Of a stretch of DNA of 64,000 bases, positions 54,161 to 63,863 are shown in pieces; within the stretch, counting starts at the first letter, position 1; each line of letters starts with the position of its first letter. The DNA comes from Streptomyces chromofuscus (GTDB taxonomy: Bacteria > Actinomycetota > Actinomycetes > Streptomycetales > Streptomycetaceae). Made by a program: the position numbers and the translations under genes. Location of the stretch: the NCBI RefSeq assembly GCF_015160875.1, contig NZ_CP063374.1:4963501-5027500 (forward strand). Reading direction: 5' to 3'. The notes beneath the pieces are model-generated. The model did not search any database, was not told the DNA's origin, and was given only the letters and a program-made list of their open reading frames with translations.

Positions 54161-54658
54161 GTGGTGCGCAGGCCGGTGGCGTTGATCGTGGCGCTGGTGC
54201 TCTTCGTGGAGGCGTTCGGCATCGCCGCGCTGCAGTGGTTCCTGGGGATGGTGGTCGACAACCAGGACATGTCCCTGGCGGGCCTCGACCCGGACGTGAT
54301 GTCCCTGTCCTCGAAGGCCGGCGGCGTGGTCTTCGGGCTCTACTTCGCCCTGTGCGGCCTGATCGCCCTCCTGGTCGCCGTGCGCGACCGCACCCCGGTC
54401 GGCCTCGGCCGCGTCCTGCTCATCAGCGCGGCCGTGGTGCACGGCGTGCTGGGCGCGCTCACCTGGGGGCTGGTGGGCCCGCACGCGTTCCTGTTCATGA
54501 TGCTGGTGATGGGCCTCGTCGTGCTGCTCCTGATGACGTACGACGGCCGCCGGAGTCCCGCGTCCGGCGAGCAGTGGGACGGCACGGACGGCGGCGCCGG
54601 GGACCCGCCGGCCGGCGACGCGCCGGTCAGTCCTCCGCCGGCGCCCACAACTCCGTGA
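54161..54658 (+). CDS. hypothetical four-helix membrane protein
   Basis: The 165-aa protein from GTG 54161 begins with basic residues (VVRRPVALIVALVLFVEAFG) and has about four hydrophobic segments (others: GGVVFGLYFALCGLIALLVA, LLISAAVVHGVLGALTWGL, FLFMMLVMGLVVLLLMTY), then a polar Gly/Pro-rich tail. A longer frame runs back to 53984 but into promoter-like DNA. I do not recognise the family. The 3' end overlaps the convergent maf gene by 32 bp. Confidence 0.72.
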   Translation: MVRRPVALIVALVLFVEAFGIAALQWFLGMVVDNQDMSLAGLDPDVMSLSSKAGGVVFGLYFALCGLIALLVAVRDRTPVGLGRVLLISAAVVHGVLGALTWGLVGPHAFLFMMLVMGLVVLLLMTYDGRRSPASGEQWDGTDGGAGDPPAGDAPVSPPPAPTTP

Positions 54659-55247
54659 TGCCGACGCCCAGCTCGGCCAGCAGTCGGCGCACGAGGGGCA
54701 GGCTGATGCCGATCACGTTGCCGTGGTCGCCGTCGATGCCGTCGATGAACGGCGCCGAGCGGCCGTCCAGGGTGAAGGCCCCGGCGACGTAGAGGGGCTC
54801 GCCGGAGGCGACGTACGCGGCGATCTCCTCGTCCGTGGGGTCACCGAAACGGACGACGGTGGAGGCGGTCGCGGAGGCGTACCGCCCGCTCAGCGTGTCG
54901 TAGACGCAGTGCCCGGTCTGGAGCGTTCCGGCCCGGCCGCGCATCGCCTTCCAGCGTGCGGTGGCCTCCTCGGGGTCGGCCGGCTTGCCGAGCGCCTCGC
55001 CGTCCAGGTCGAGCACCGAGTCGCAGCCGATCACCAGGGCGCCCTTGACGTCGGGCCGGGCGGCGACGACGGAGGCCTTCGCCTCGGCGAGCGCGAGGGC
55101 CAGCTCGGCGGGCGTGGGCGCGGTCACGGCGTCCTCGTCGACGCCGCTCACGATCACCTCGGGGTCGAGCCCGGCCTGTCGCAGCAGCCCGAGCCGGGCG
55201 GGGGACTGGGAGGCGAGCACGAGTCGGCGGCGCGGCTGATCAGTCAT
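54627..55247 (-). CDS. maf: Maf-family nucleoside triphosphate pyrophosphatase
   Basis: The 206-aa protein has the Maf signature LVLASQSPARLGLLRQAGLD (about residues 9-28), VIGCDSVLDLDGEALGKPAD (about 71-90, with the catalytic Asp) and FIDGIDGDHGNVIGISLPLV near the end. Maf enzymes hydrolyse non-canonical or excess NTPs to NMP and pyrophosphate, and in Streptomyces the gene lies among acyl-CoA carboxylase genes. It follows the small membrane protein gene in the pccB-side operon. Confidence 0.92.
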   Translation of the reverse strand: MTDQPRRRLVLASQSPARLGLLRQAGLDPEVIVSGVDEDAVTAPTPAELALALAEAKASVVAARPDVKGALVIGCDSVLDLDGEALGKPADPEEATARWKAMRGRAGTLQTGHCVYDTLSGRYASATASTVVRFGDPTDEEIAAYVASGEPLYVAGAFTLDGRSAPFIDGIDGDHGNVIGISLPLVRRLLAELGVGITELWAPAED

Positions 55248-55278
55248 GCGGCCAGCGTATCGGCGTAACCCGAACGGC

Positions 55279-55407
55279 TCACCCCAGGCCGATCACGATC
55301 ATCGCGAGCACCATGGCCAGCGCCATGAGAACGCCCAGCCGCCGCAACATCTCCTGCGCGTCGCGCAGTTCCTTGGGCGGCTCGTTCTCCGGGTCGGACC
55401 ACAGCAT
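55279..55407 (-). CDS. small membrane protein (possibly MmpB)
   Basis: This 42-aa protein from ATG 55407 (MLWSDPENEPPKELRDAQEM) ends in one membrane helix (LGVLMALAMVLAMIVIGLG). A longer frame begins at 55470 but its extra residues look unlike protein-coding conservation. Position between maf and the epsilon/beta carboxylase genes, and the sequence, remind me of the actinobacterial family annotated as morphogenic membrane protein MmpB; that identification is from memory. The 31-bp spacing to maf suggests co-transcription. Confidence 0.75.
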   Translation of the reverse strand: MLWSDPENEPPKELRDAQEMLRRLGVLMALAMVLAMIVIGLG

Positions 55408-55478
55408 GCCTTCGATCGTGAGTCGGCGGTGCCGCGCGGCGCCTGAGTACGCGTACTCAAGTTTCATCACACGGGTCC

Positions 55479-55932
55479 ATGGTTCCGTCAGGGCAGGGCT
55501 GCCGGCGTCAGTCGCTGCGCCAGGTCGTCCGGCTCACGGCGGGCGGCGGCCGGCTGCGCGTCCGGCTGTCGAACGCGTACGGCACCACCCGTGCGCCTGG
55601 CGGGCGCGACGGTGGGGCGTGCGACCGCCGGTGCCGCCGTCGAGCCCGGCTCGGTCCGCCTCGTGGGGTGGTCGGCGCGGCCCTGCTGCCCTTCGGGGTT
55701 GCCGACCACTGGGGCGAGCGCGCGGCCGAGGTGAGCCAGCGGCTCGACGAGTGGACCAGGTGCTCGGGGGAGTACGACGCGATGGGTGGACCTGCGCCGC
55801 GCCCCGGCCGATTCGGCGGACCCGGACCGGCTGCACCCGGCGTACGACGTCGGCGACCACCTGCACCCGAACGGCGGGGGCCACGCGGTGATGGCCGAAG
55901 CCGTCGCGGACGTGCTTCAGGCCGGCCAGTAG
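55479..55932 (+). pseudogene. remnant of an SGNH/GDSL hydrolase gene
   Basis: The 5' part codes for RQSLRQVVRLTAGGGRLRVR, then LSNAYGTT, as in the N-terminal carbohydrate-binding-like part of secreted SGNH hydrolases. The expected continuation (LAGATVGRATAGAAVEPGSV, then RLVGWSA) is present but in the +1 frame. The 3' part codes for RLDEWTRCSGEYDA and then, after another frame change, VDLRRAPADSADPDRLHPAY and VGDHLHPNGGGHAVMAEAVA to the stop at 55930. The middle with the catalytic Ser block is missing. A frameshift plus a large internal deletion make it a decayed gene. Confidence 0.85.
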
Positions 55933-56126
55933 GTCCGCGACCACGCCGCCGGGCCCGGCTGGGGCACGCGCCGGCCGGCCAGTCGGGCCGGGTCGGACCA
56001 GGAGTCCCGCGGGCCGGGCGCGCCGGGCGGCGCTGCCGACGCCGCCGCGGCGCGGGCCCGGACCACCGCCAGGGCGGCGGCCAGCTCCTCCGGGGTCGGG
56101 TTGCCCCGTACGACCTTGATCGTCAT
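55917..56126 (-). CDS. pccE: acyl-CoA carboxylase epsilon subunit
   Basis: The 69-aa protein begins MTIKVVRGNPTPEELAAALA, typical of the small epsilon subunits that bind the beta hexamer and strengthen the alpha-beta complex in actinomycetes. The C-terminal half is Pro/Ala/Arg-rich and ends RTYWPA. It starts 41 bp after the pccB stop. Its last codons overlap the 3' end of the GDSL pseudogene on the other strand by 16 bp. Confidence 0.88.
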   Translation of the reverse strand: MTIKVVRGNPTPEELAAALAVVRARAAAASAAPPGAPGPRDSWSDPARLAGRRVPQPGPAAWSRTYWPA

Positions 56127-56167
56127 GTCGGCTCCAGCGGGTCGTGGGTCGTCTGGTCGTCAGTCGT

Positions 56168-57769
<1,602 letters not shown>

Positions 57770-57879
57770 CGGGATGCGGCTCCCTGCCTGCTCAAAAGGG
57801 GGGACGGTTACTCATCCGTAGCGTAGTGGGGTGCCCATCGATCGGCAGTGCGGCGTTTACCACACCTAGGGTGGCTTGC

Positions 57880-58743
57880 ATGACGCCCCGAGATGCATCA
57901 GAGCCCAACAACCGCTGGACCGATCTGGACCGGCCTCCGCTGAACGCGACCGCGCTGCGCAAGGCGCTGGTGCTCGAGGGAGGGCTGTGGTCGGAGGTGC
58001 GCGTGGTGCAGCGCACCGGCTCCACCAACTCCGACCTGGTGGCCCGGGCCGCCGAGGGCCTGGCGGTGGAGGGCGAGGTGCTGATCGCCGAGGAGCAGAC
58101 CGCCGGGCGCGGCCGGCTGGACCGCCAGTGGACCGCTCCGCCGCGCTCCGGCCTGTTCTTCTCCGTGCTGCTGCGCCCGACGGACGTCCCGGTGTCCCAC
58201 TGGGGCTGGCTGCCGCTGCTCACCGGCGTGGCCGTGGCGACCGGCCTGTCCCGGGCGGCCGGCGTCGACACGGCACTCAAGTGGCCCAACGACCTGCTGG
58301 TGACCGTCGGCGGCGAGGAACGCAAGGCCGGCGGCATCCTGGCCGAGCGGGCGGCGGACGACGGCGTGGTGATCGGCGTCGGCCTCAACGTCACCCTCCG
58401 CGAGAAGGAACTGCCGGTGCCCACCGCGGGCTCGCTGGCGCTGGCCGGCGCGGCGAACACGGACCGCGACCCGCTGCTGCGCGCCGTCCTGCGCTCGCTG
58501 GAGGAGTGGTACCGGCGGTGGCGGACCGCCGGGGGCGATCCGGCGTCCAGTGGCTTGCAGGAGACGTATGCCGCCGGGTGCGCCACGCTGGGGAGGGTGG
58601 TGCGGGCGGAACTGCCGGGTGACCGGACGATCATCGGAGAGGCGGTCGCGGTGGACGGGGACGGGCGGCTGGTGCTGGCGACCGAGGAGGGCGTGCAGGA
58701 GCCGGTCGGCGCCGGCGACATCGTGCACTTGAGGGGGGTTTAG
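57880..58743 (+). CDS. birA: biotin-[acetyl-CoA-carboxylase] ligase
   Basis: This 287-aa monofunctional ligase (no N-terminal HTH) attaches biotin to the carrier domain of AccA-type subunits. Visible are VVQRTGSTNSDLVARAAEG (about residues 42-60), EQTAGRGRLDRQWTAPP (about 74-90, with the GRGR biotinyl-AMP loop), LKWPNDLLV (about 134) and GIGLNV-like VIGVGLNVTL (about 165), then the SH3-like C-terminal domain. ATG 57880 is used, as the longer frame starts in promoter DNA. Confidence 0.93.
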   Translation: MTPRDASEPNNRWTDLDRPPLNATALRKALVLEGGLWSEVRVVQRTGSTNSDLVARAAEGLAVEGEVLIAEEQTAGRGRLDRQWTAPPRSGLFFSVLLRPTDVPVSHWGWLPLLTGVAVATGLSRAAGVDTALKWPNDLLVTVGGEERKAGGILAERAADDGVVIGVGLNVTLREKELPVPTAGSLALAGAANTDRDPLLRAVLRSLEEWYRRWRTAGGDPASSGLQETYAAGCATLGRVVRAELPGDRTIIGEAVAVDGDGRLVLATEEGVQEPVGAGDIVHLRGV

Positions 58744-58835
58744 CCGCGGTGCCGGGAGGAGTGACCTGGGGCACAGCTGACGTAAAGTTGGGGCCGGTCG
58801 ATACCTGACCGCGGCAGATCGGAAGGGCAGCAGGC

Positions 58836-59942
58836 GTGACCGTCGACGACACGGGCTCCGGTACGGACCCGCAGGGCGCCGACTCCGGCGAGGACCCGCT
58901 CGCCCTGCGGATCGAACAGCTCATCCTGGGCGCCGAGCGGCGCTACACGCCGTTCCAGGCGGCCCGCAGCGCCGGGGTCTCCATGGAGCTGGCCTCCCGT
59001 TTCTGGCGGGCCATGGGCTTCGCCGACATCGGCCAGGCCAGGGCGCTGACGGAGGCGGACGTCCTGGCGCTGCGGCGCCTGGCCGGTCTGGTCGAGGCGG
59101 GGCTGCTCAGCGAGGCGATGGCCGTGCAGGTGGCCCGGTCGACCGGGCAGACCACGGCCCGGCTGGCCGAGTGGCAGATGGACTCCTTCCTGGAGGGCCT
59201 GACCGAGCCCCCCGAGCCCGGCATGACCCGCACCGAGGTGACCTATCCGATCATCGAACTGCTCCTGCCGGAACTGGAGGAGTTCCTCGTGTACGTCTGG
59301 CGGCGCCAGCTCGCCGCCTCGGCCGGCCGGGTCGTGCAGGCCGGCGACGACGAGGAGATGGTCGACCGGCGTCTGGCCGTCGGCTTCGCGGACCTGGTCG
59401 GCTTCACCCGTCTGACCCGCCGCCTGGAGGAGGAGGAACTCGGCGAACTCGTCGAGGCCTTCGAGACCACGGCGGCCGACCTGGTGGCCGCGCGGGGCGG
59501 GCGGCTGATCAAGACGCTGGGCGACGAGGTGCTGTACGCCGCGGACGACGCGGGCGTCGCGGCGGAGATCGCGCTGCGGCTCATCGAGACCCTGGCGAAC
59601 GACGAGACGCTGCCCGAGCTGCGGGTGGGCATCGCCTTCGGCACGGTGACCACGCGCATGGGTGATGTGTTCGGGACGACGGTGAACCTGGCGTCCCGGT
59701 TGACGTCGATAGCTCCGCGCGACGCGGTTCTGGTCGACAGCGCGTTCGCCGAGGAGCTGATCCGCAGCGGGGAGGCGCCCGCCTCCGAGGCCGAGGCGGC
59801 CGAGGCCGCGGCCGCCGCCGAGAAGGAGGGCGAGGAGCCGCCGACGTACCGCTTCGCGCTCCAGCCGATGTGGCAGCGGCCGGTGCGTGGGCTGGGCGTC
59901 GTGGAGCCCTGGCTGCTCACGCGGCGGGACGGGGCCTCGTAG
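58836..59942 (+). CDS. cya: class III adenylate cyclase
   Basis: This 368-aa soluble protein makes cAMP from ATP. The N-terminal regulatory region (about residues 25-165: LALRIEQLILGAERRYTPFQ, then AARSAGVSMELASRFWRAMG) resembles the Ad_Cy_reg domain of mycobacterial Rv1264, which responds to pH. The catalytic domain (about 185-330) holds metal Asp residues in VGFADLVGFTRLTRRLEEEE and TLGDEVLYAADD, Asn and Arg in TTVNLASRLTSIAPRD. An Ala/Glu-rich coil follows. S. coelicolor Cya of this type affects germination and antibiotic production. GTG 58836 has GAAGGGCAGCAGG upstream. Confidence 0.94.
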   Translation: MTVDDTGSGTDPQGADSGEDPLALRIEQLILGAERRYTPFQAARSAGVSMELASRFWRAMGFADIGQARALTEADVLALRRLAGLVEAGLLSEAMAVQVARSTGQTTARLAEWQMDSFLEGLTEPPEPGMTRTEVTYPIIELLLPELEEFLVYVWRRQLAASAGRVVQAGDDEEMVDRRLAVGFADLVGFTRLTRRLEEEELGELVEAFETTAADLVAARGGRLIKTLGDEVLYAADDAGVAAEIALRLIETLANDETLPELRVGIAFGTVTTRMGDVFGTTVNLASRLTSIAPRDAVLVDSAFAEELIRSGEAPASEAEAAEAAAAAEKEGEEPPTYRFALQPMWQRPVRGLGVVEPWLLTRRDGAS

Positions 59943-59966
59943 CGGGGGCGGCGTGCGAGGTGTTCC

Positions 59967-61442
59967 TCATCGCCCGCCCAGCGAGCCCAGGCACAGGTTG
60001 ATGACCGGTACGCAGATACCGGGTTCGTCGGGCTGTGGGCCCGGGGTGGCGGGCGGGGGCGTGGGCGAAGACGTCGGGTCGGCCGTGGGCGGTTGCTGCG
60101 GTGGGGCGCTGTGGCCGGTGCTGCCGGAGGCGGACGGAACGTTCGGGGCCTCGGGCACGCTCGTGGAACCGCCGGGGACCGTCGCCGGGGCGTGGACCCG
60201 CGGCCCCGAGGTCGTGTCCGGGGACGACGGCGTGGCGTGCGGCGTTCCGTACGCGCGGGGCGCGCCCGGGCTGCCCAGGGGAGCGGGTGCGGAGGGGCCC
60301 GCCGTGGCGGCGCCGGTGGGGACGGTGGCGGAGGTGTCGGTCGCCCCCTCGCTGCCGACCGCGGCGTCGGGGGTGGGTGCCGCCGTGGCGGCGGTCCCGC
60401 CGTTCCCGGACCCCGGCGACACCGGGCGTACGAGGCTCAGCACCCCGGCGGCGAGGGCGAGTCCGCCCGCGGCGAGGAGCACCTTGCGGGGCCGGGGGCG
60501 ACGGTGCCGGCCGCGCCCGCTCGGCGCCCAGGAGCGGGTGTCCTCCGGGTCGGCGCCGGGCCGGGGGCGTGTCGCGGAGGAGGCGGAGGCGCTGACGGCC
60601 CCCTGCCCGCCCACGGCCACCCCCTGCGGGCCACGACCCCCAACCGCCGCAGCCCTGACCTGCGGCTGAACGCCGCGTGCGGACGCTGTCGGGCTCTTGG
60701 ACCGGGGTGCGTCTCCGGCCGCCGTCGTGGGCTGGGGCTGGGGCTGGGGCTCGTGCGCGGGCCCGGCCTTGGCGTCTTGGGGCCGGGGTGCGGGTCCGGC
60801 CTTGGCGTCTTGGGGCCGGGGTGCGGGTCCGGCCTTGGCGCCTTGGGGCTGGGGTGCGGGTCCGGCCTTCGTGGCGTCTTGGGGCCGGGGTGCGCCTCCG
60901 GCTGTCGTTGTGGGCTGGGGCTGGGGCTGGGGCTGGGGCTGGGGCTGGGGCTGGGGCTGGGGCTGGGGCTCGTGCGCGGGCCCGGCCTTTGCGCCTTGAG
61001 GCCGGGGTGCGGGTCCGGCCTTCGTGGCGTCTTGGGGCCGGGGTGCGTCCCCGGTTGCCGTGGTCGGCCGGGGCTGGGGCTCGGGCTTACGTGCCTCTGC
61101 CGCCGCGCCCTGGGGCCGGGGTGTGGTGTGCCCGGCCGTCGTGGTGCCCTGGGCCGTACGTCCGGGTGCCTTGGTGTTCTGGGGCCGGGCTCCGCGTGCG
61201 TCTGGCGTCGAGCCCTGCGGACGCTGCTCACGCAGGGGTGTCGTGCCCTTCGGCTGGGGCGCGGGCCCGGTCGTGGCCGCCTGGGGCGGTCGGGGCGCCG
61301 TCGGCGCGGTGGTGTCGGTGCGGCCCTTCGCGTCCGTGGGCGCTGTCGTGCGCCCGCTCGTGCCGTCGTGTCCGCTGTCGTTGCTGCGGCCGTTCCTCCG
61401 GCCGTTCTTCGACGGGCTGCCCGTCGACGTGTCGGTCCTCAT
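59967..61442 (-). CDS. single-pass membrane protein with long Pro/Gln/Ala-repeat cytoplasmic region
   Basis: The 491-aa protein has one hydrophobic helix (KVLLAAGGLALAAGVLSLV, about residues 325-343) after a basic stretch, giving an N-in/C-out topology. The first 320 residues are disordered, with repeats around AGPAPRPQ and a PQPQPQ run encoded by GGGGCT repeats. The outer 145 residues are Pro/Ser/Thr-rich and end with two cysteines in GICVPVINLCLGSLGG. I recognise no domain. It ends 24 bp from the cya stop, convergent with it. Confidence 0.7.
   Translation of the reverse strand: MRTDTSTGSPSKNGRRNGRSNDSGHDGTSGRTTAPTDAKGRTDTTAPTAPRPPQAATTGPAPQPKGTTPLREQRPQGSTPDARGARPQNTKAPGRTAQGTTTAGHTTPRPQGAAAEARKPEPQPRPTTATGDAPRPQDATKAGPAPRPQGAKAGPAHEPQPQPQPQPQPQPQPQPQPTTTAGGAPRPQDATKAGPAPQPQGAKAGPAPRPQDAKAGPAPRPQDAKAGPAHEPQPQPQPTTAAGDAPRSKSPTASARGVQPQVRAAAVGGRGPQGVAVGGQGAVSASASSATRPRPGADPEDTRSWAPSGRGRHRRPRPRKVLLAAGGLALAAGVLSLVRPVSPGSGNGGTAATAAPTPDAAVGSEGATDTSATVPTGAATAGPSAPAPLGSPGAPRAYGTPHATPSSPDTTSGPRVHAPATVPGGSTSVPEAPNVPSASGSTGHSAPPQQPPTADPTSSPTPPPATPGPQPDEPGICVPVINLCLGSLGGR
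60912..60970. repeat. GGGGCT hexanucleotide microsatellite
   Basis: About nine consecutive GGGGCT units on the + strand, read as Pro-Gln repeats by the minus-strand gene. A shorter run occurs near 60730. The length should vary between strains through slippage, and G-quadruplex formation is plausible. Confidence 0.85.
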
Positions 61443-61642
61443 GGCGGTCCCTCCCCAATGCGCTCACGCCCCCCCCGGTGCGCCGTCGCGGTGCGCACGC
61501 TATGCGCTCCCCCGGGGCACGGGGAGGGAGTCGGGCGCGATGTCACTCGAACGGGGTGTCGGGGGGTGACTCGGGAACCGGGACGCGCGCAGGCCCGGCC
61601 TTCCCCCGGAGGGGCGCGGCTGGGATGATCGTGGCGAGTGTT

Positions 61643-61658
61643 GTTAACCCGCGTTAAC
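61643..61658. promoter_or_regulatory. palindromic operator candidate upstream of the enoyl-CoA hydratase gene
   Basis: GTTAACCCGCGTTAAC: two GTTAAC hexamers, each a palindrome, flank a 4-base spacer. It ends 12 bp before the start codon and overlaps the region just before the GGGAGGG ribosome site. It is an AT-rich island in GC-rich DNA, consistent with a repressor site. Confidence 0.6.
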
Positions 61659-61670
61659 CGGGAGGGTGTC

Positions 61671-62471
61671 ATGAGCGAGGAGCGGTTCGGGGAGTTCGTG
61701 CTGGTGCGGCGGCACGAGGACGGGCATGTCGCGGAGCTGGCCCTCGACCGGCCCAAGGCCATGAACGCCGTGTCGACGGAGATGGCCCGGTCGATCGCCG
61801 GGGCCTGCGCCGCGCTGGGGGCGGACCGCGACGTACGGGTGGTCGTGCTGACGTCGACGCACGAACGGGCGTTCTGTGTGGGCGCCGACCTGAAGGAGCG
61901 CAACTCGCTCAGCGACGCCGAGCTGGTGCGGCAGCGGCCGGTGGCGCGGGGGGCGTACACCGGCGTACTGGACCTGCCGGTGCCGACCGTCGCGGCGGTC
62001 CACGGCTTCGCGCTCGGCGGCGGCTTCGAGCTGGCGCTGTCGTGCGACGTGATCGTGGCCGACGGTACGGCCGTGGTGGGGCTGCCGGAGGTGTCCGTGG
62101 GGGTGATCCCAGGGGGAGGCGGTACGCAGCTGCTGCCCCGGCGGGTGGGGGCGGCCCGCGCGGCCGAGCTGATCTTCAGCGCACGGCGGGTCGAGGCGGC
62201 CGAGGCGCGGCAGCTGGGCCTGGTGGACGTACTGGTCGAGGACGGCCGGGACCGGGAGGAGGCGCTGGCGCTCGGGTCCCGTATCGCCGCCAACTCGCCG
62301 GTCGGCCTGCGCGCGGCGAAGCGGGCCCTGCGGCTGGGGCACGGACTGGACCTGCGGGCCGGCCTGGAGGTGGAGGACGCGGCGTGGCGCTCGGTGGCGT
62401 TCTCGGGGGACCGGGCGGAGGGCGTCGCGGCCTTCAACGAGAAGCGCAAGCCGCAGTGGCCGGGGGAGTGA
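61671..62471 (+). CDS. enoyl-CoA hydratase/isomerase family protein
   Basis: This 266-aa crotonase-fold protein shows LALDRPKAMNAVSTEM (about residues 21-36), the first oxyanion-hole motif AFCVGADLKERNSL (about 66-79), the second in AAVHGFALGGGFELALSCDV (about 108-127) and GLPEVSVGVIPGGGGTQLLP (about 138-157), in which the catalytic Glu of hydratases sits in PEVSVG. The hydration of 2-enoyl-CoA in fatty acid breakdown is the default role. ATG 61671 has GGGAGGGTG upstream. Monocistronic, probably controlled through the GTTAAC palindrome. Confidence 0.9.
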   Translation: MSEERFGEFVLVRRHEDGHVAELALDRPKAMNAVSTEMARSIAGACAALGADRDVRVVVLTSTHERAFCVGADLKERNSLSDAELVRQRPVARGAYTGVLDLPVPTVAAVHGFALGGGFELALSCDVIVADGTAVVGLPEVSVGVIPGGGGTQLLPRRVGAARAAELIFSARRVEAAEARQLGLVDVLVEDGRDREEALALGSRIAANSPVGLRAAKRALRLGHGLDLRAGLEVEDAAWRSVAFSGDRAEGVAAFNEKRKPQWPGE

Positions 62472-62583
62472 GCGGGGGACGGGGGCGCGGCTTGTCGAAG
62501 AACGCCGTGGCTCTCGCCGCATGATCCGCTCACCCCACCGCCCCTCAAACATCCCCATTCGCCCCGAATCTCCCTAGCCTGGA

Positions 62584-63729
62584 GTGATGGGTGAGGACAA
62601 CCGGCTCGCGGCCGTGGTGGCGCTGGCGCAGGGCATGGCCGCGGCGCAGTCGGTGCGCGAGTCGTGGCGGGCCGCCGCGCTCGGGGCGTGCCGGGCGCTG
62701 GACGGGAGCTTCGCCGCGCTGTCGGTGTGGGAGCGGGACCTCGGGCGGCTGCGGGTGCTCGTCAACGTGGGGGAGCGGGCGGACGACGAGGAGGAGTTCC
62801 CGGAGGACGAGGCGTATCCGGTGCACCAGTTCGCCGAGATCACCGAGTTCCTGCACGAGCAGTGGGCGGGTGGCGGTGAGCCCGACGCCTGGGTCGAGAC
62901 CGCCGGGGGACCCACCGGCGGGCGCGCCGGCTTCTGCCACCAGCGGGTCGCCGCACTGCGGCGCAGGGGGCGGGGGTGCTGCGTGGTCGCGCCGGTCGTG
63001 CTGCACGGCCGGGCCTGGGGCGAGCTGTATGTGGCCCGGCCCCTCGGCGCCCCTGTCTTCGACCGGGCCGACGCCGACTTCGCCACCGTCCTGGCCGCCG
63101 TCGTCGCCGCCGGGATCGCGCAGACCGAGCGGCTGGAGGAGGCCCGGCGGCTCGCCTTCACCGACTCCCTCACCGGCCTGGCCAACCGGCGTGCCGTGGA
63201 CGCGCACCTGGACGAGGCCATCGAGCGGCACCGCAGGGACGGGGTGGTGGTGAGCCTGGTCGTCTGCGATCTCAACGGCCTCAAGCGCGTCAACGACACC
63301 CGTGGGCACGCCGTCGGCGACCGGCTCCTGGAACGGTTCGGTTCCGTGCTCTCGCTCTGCGGCGCCATGCTGCCCGGCACCCTCGCCGCCCGCCTCGGCG
63401 GCGACGAGTTCTGCCTGCTCGCCGTCGGTCCGCCCGCCGACGACGTCGTCAAGGTCGCCGACGAACTCTGCCACCGCGCCGCCGAACTGGAACTGGGCGA
63501 CGGGGTCGCCTGCGGCGTCGCGTCCACCGAGGACCCGATCGGAGCGGTCCGCTCCGCCCGCCGCCTGTTCCGGCTCGCGGACGCCGCCCAGTACCAGGCC
63601 AAGGGCGTCCGCGCCGCCAAGGCCGTCGTGGCCGGCCGTCAGGGGCCCGACGACCCCGTCGTACGCCTCGCCGACGCACCCCCCGAGGGCCCCACCGCCG
63701 ACCGCCGCACCTTCCGCGGCCGCCGCTGA
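62584..63729 (+). CDS. cdgE: GGDEF diguanylate cyclase with N-terminal GAF-like domain
   Basis: This 381-aa cytosolic protein has a GAF-like sensor region (about residues 8-185) and a GGDEF domain (about 195-350): LAFTDSLTGLANRRAVDAHL, then VVCDLNGLKRVNDTRGHAVG, and the catalytic RLGGDEFCLLAVG. Cyclic di-GMP controls the onset of development in Streptomyces through BldD. The residues before GGDEF read MLPGTLAARL, so the RxxD inhibitory site is absent, implying no product inhibition by that route. The symbol follows my recollection of the S. coelicolor gene at this position. GTG 62584 and ATG 62587 are both possible starts. Confidence 0.88.
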   Translation: MMGEDNRLAAVVALAQGMAAAQSVRESWRAAALGACRALDGSFAALSVWERDLGRLRVLVNVGERADDEEEFPEDEAYPVHQFAEITEFLHEQWAGGGEPDAWVETAGGPTGGRAGFCHQRVAALRRRGRGCCVVAPVVLHGRAWGELYVARPLGAPVFDRADADFATVLAAVVAAGIAQTERLEEARRLAFTDSLTGLANRRAVDAHLDEAIERHRRDGVVVSLVVCDLNGLKRVNDTRGHAVGDRLLERFGSVLSLCGAMLPGTLAARLGGDEFCLLAVGPPADDVVKVADELCHRAAELELGDGVACGVASTEDPIGAVRSARRLFRLADAAQYQAKGVRAAKAVVAGRQGPDDPVVRLADAPPEGPTADRRTFRGRR

Positions 63730-63863
63730 GCCACGTCACCCCGACGACGCCCGCCACCGGAAGCGAGGCCGCCGCTCGGGCTCCCCGCCCTCCCCGAGCG
63801 GGTAAGGGTCACATCCCGCCCCCACTCGTGACATCTTCAGATTCACTGCGTACGCTCCTGAAT

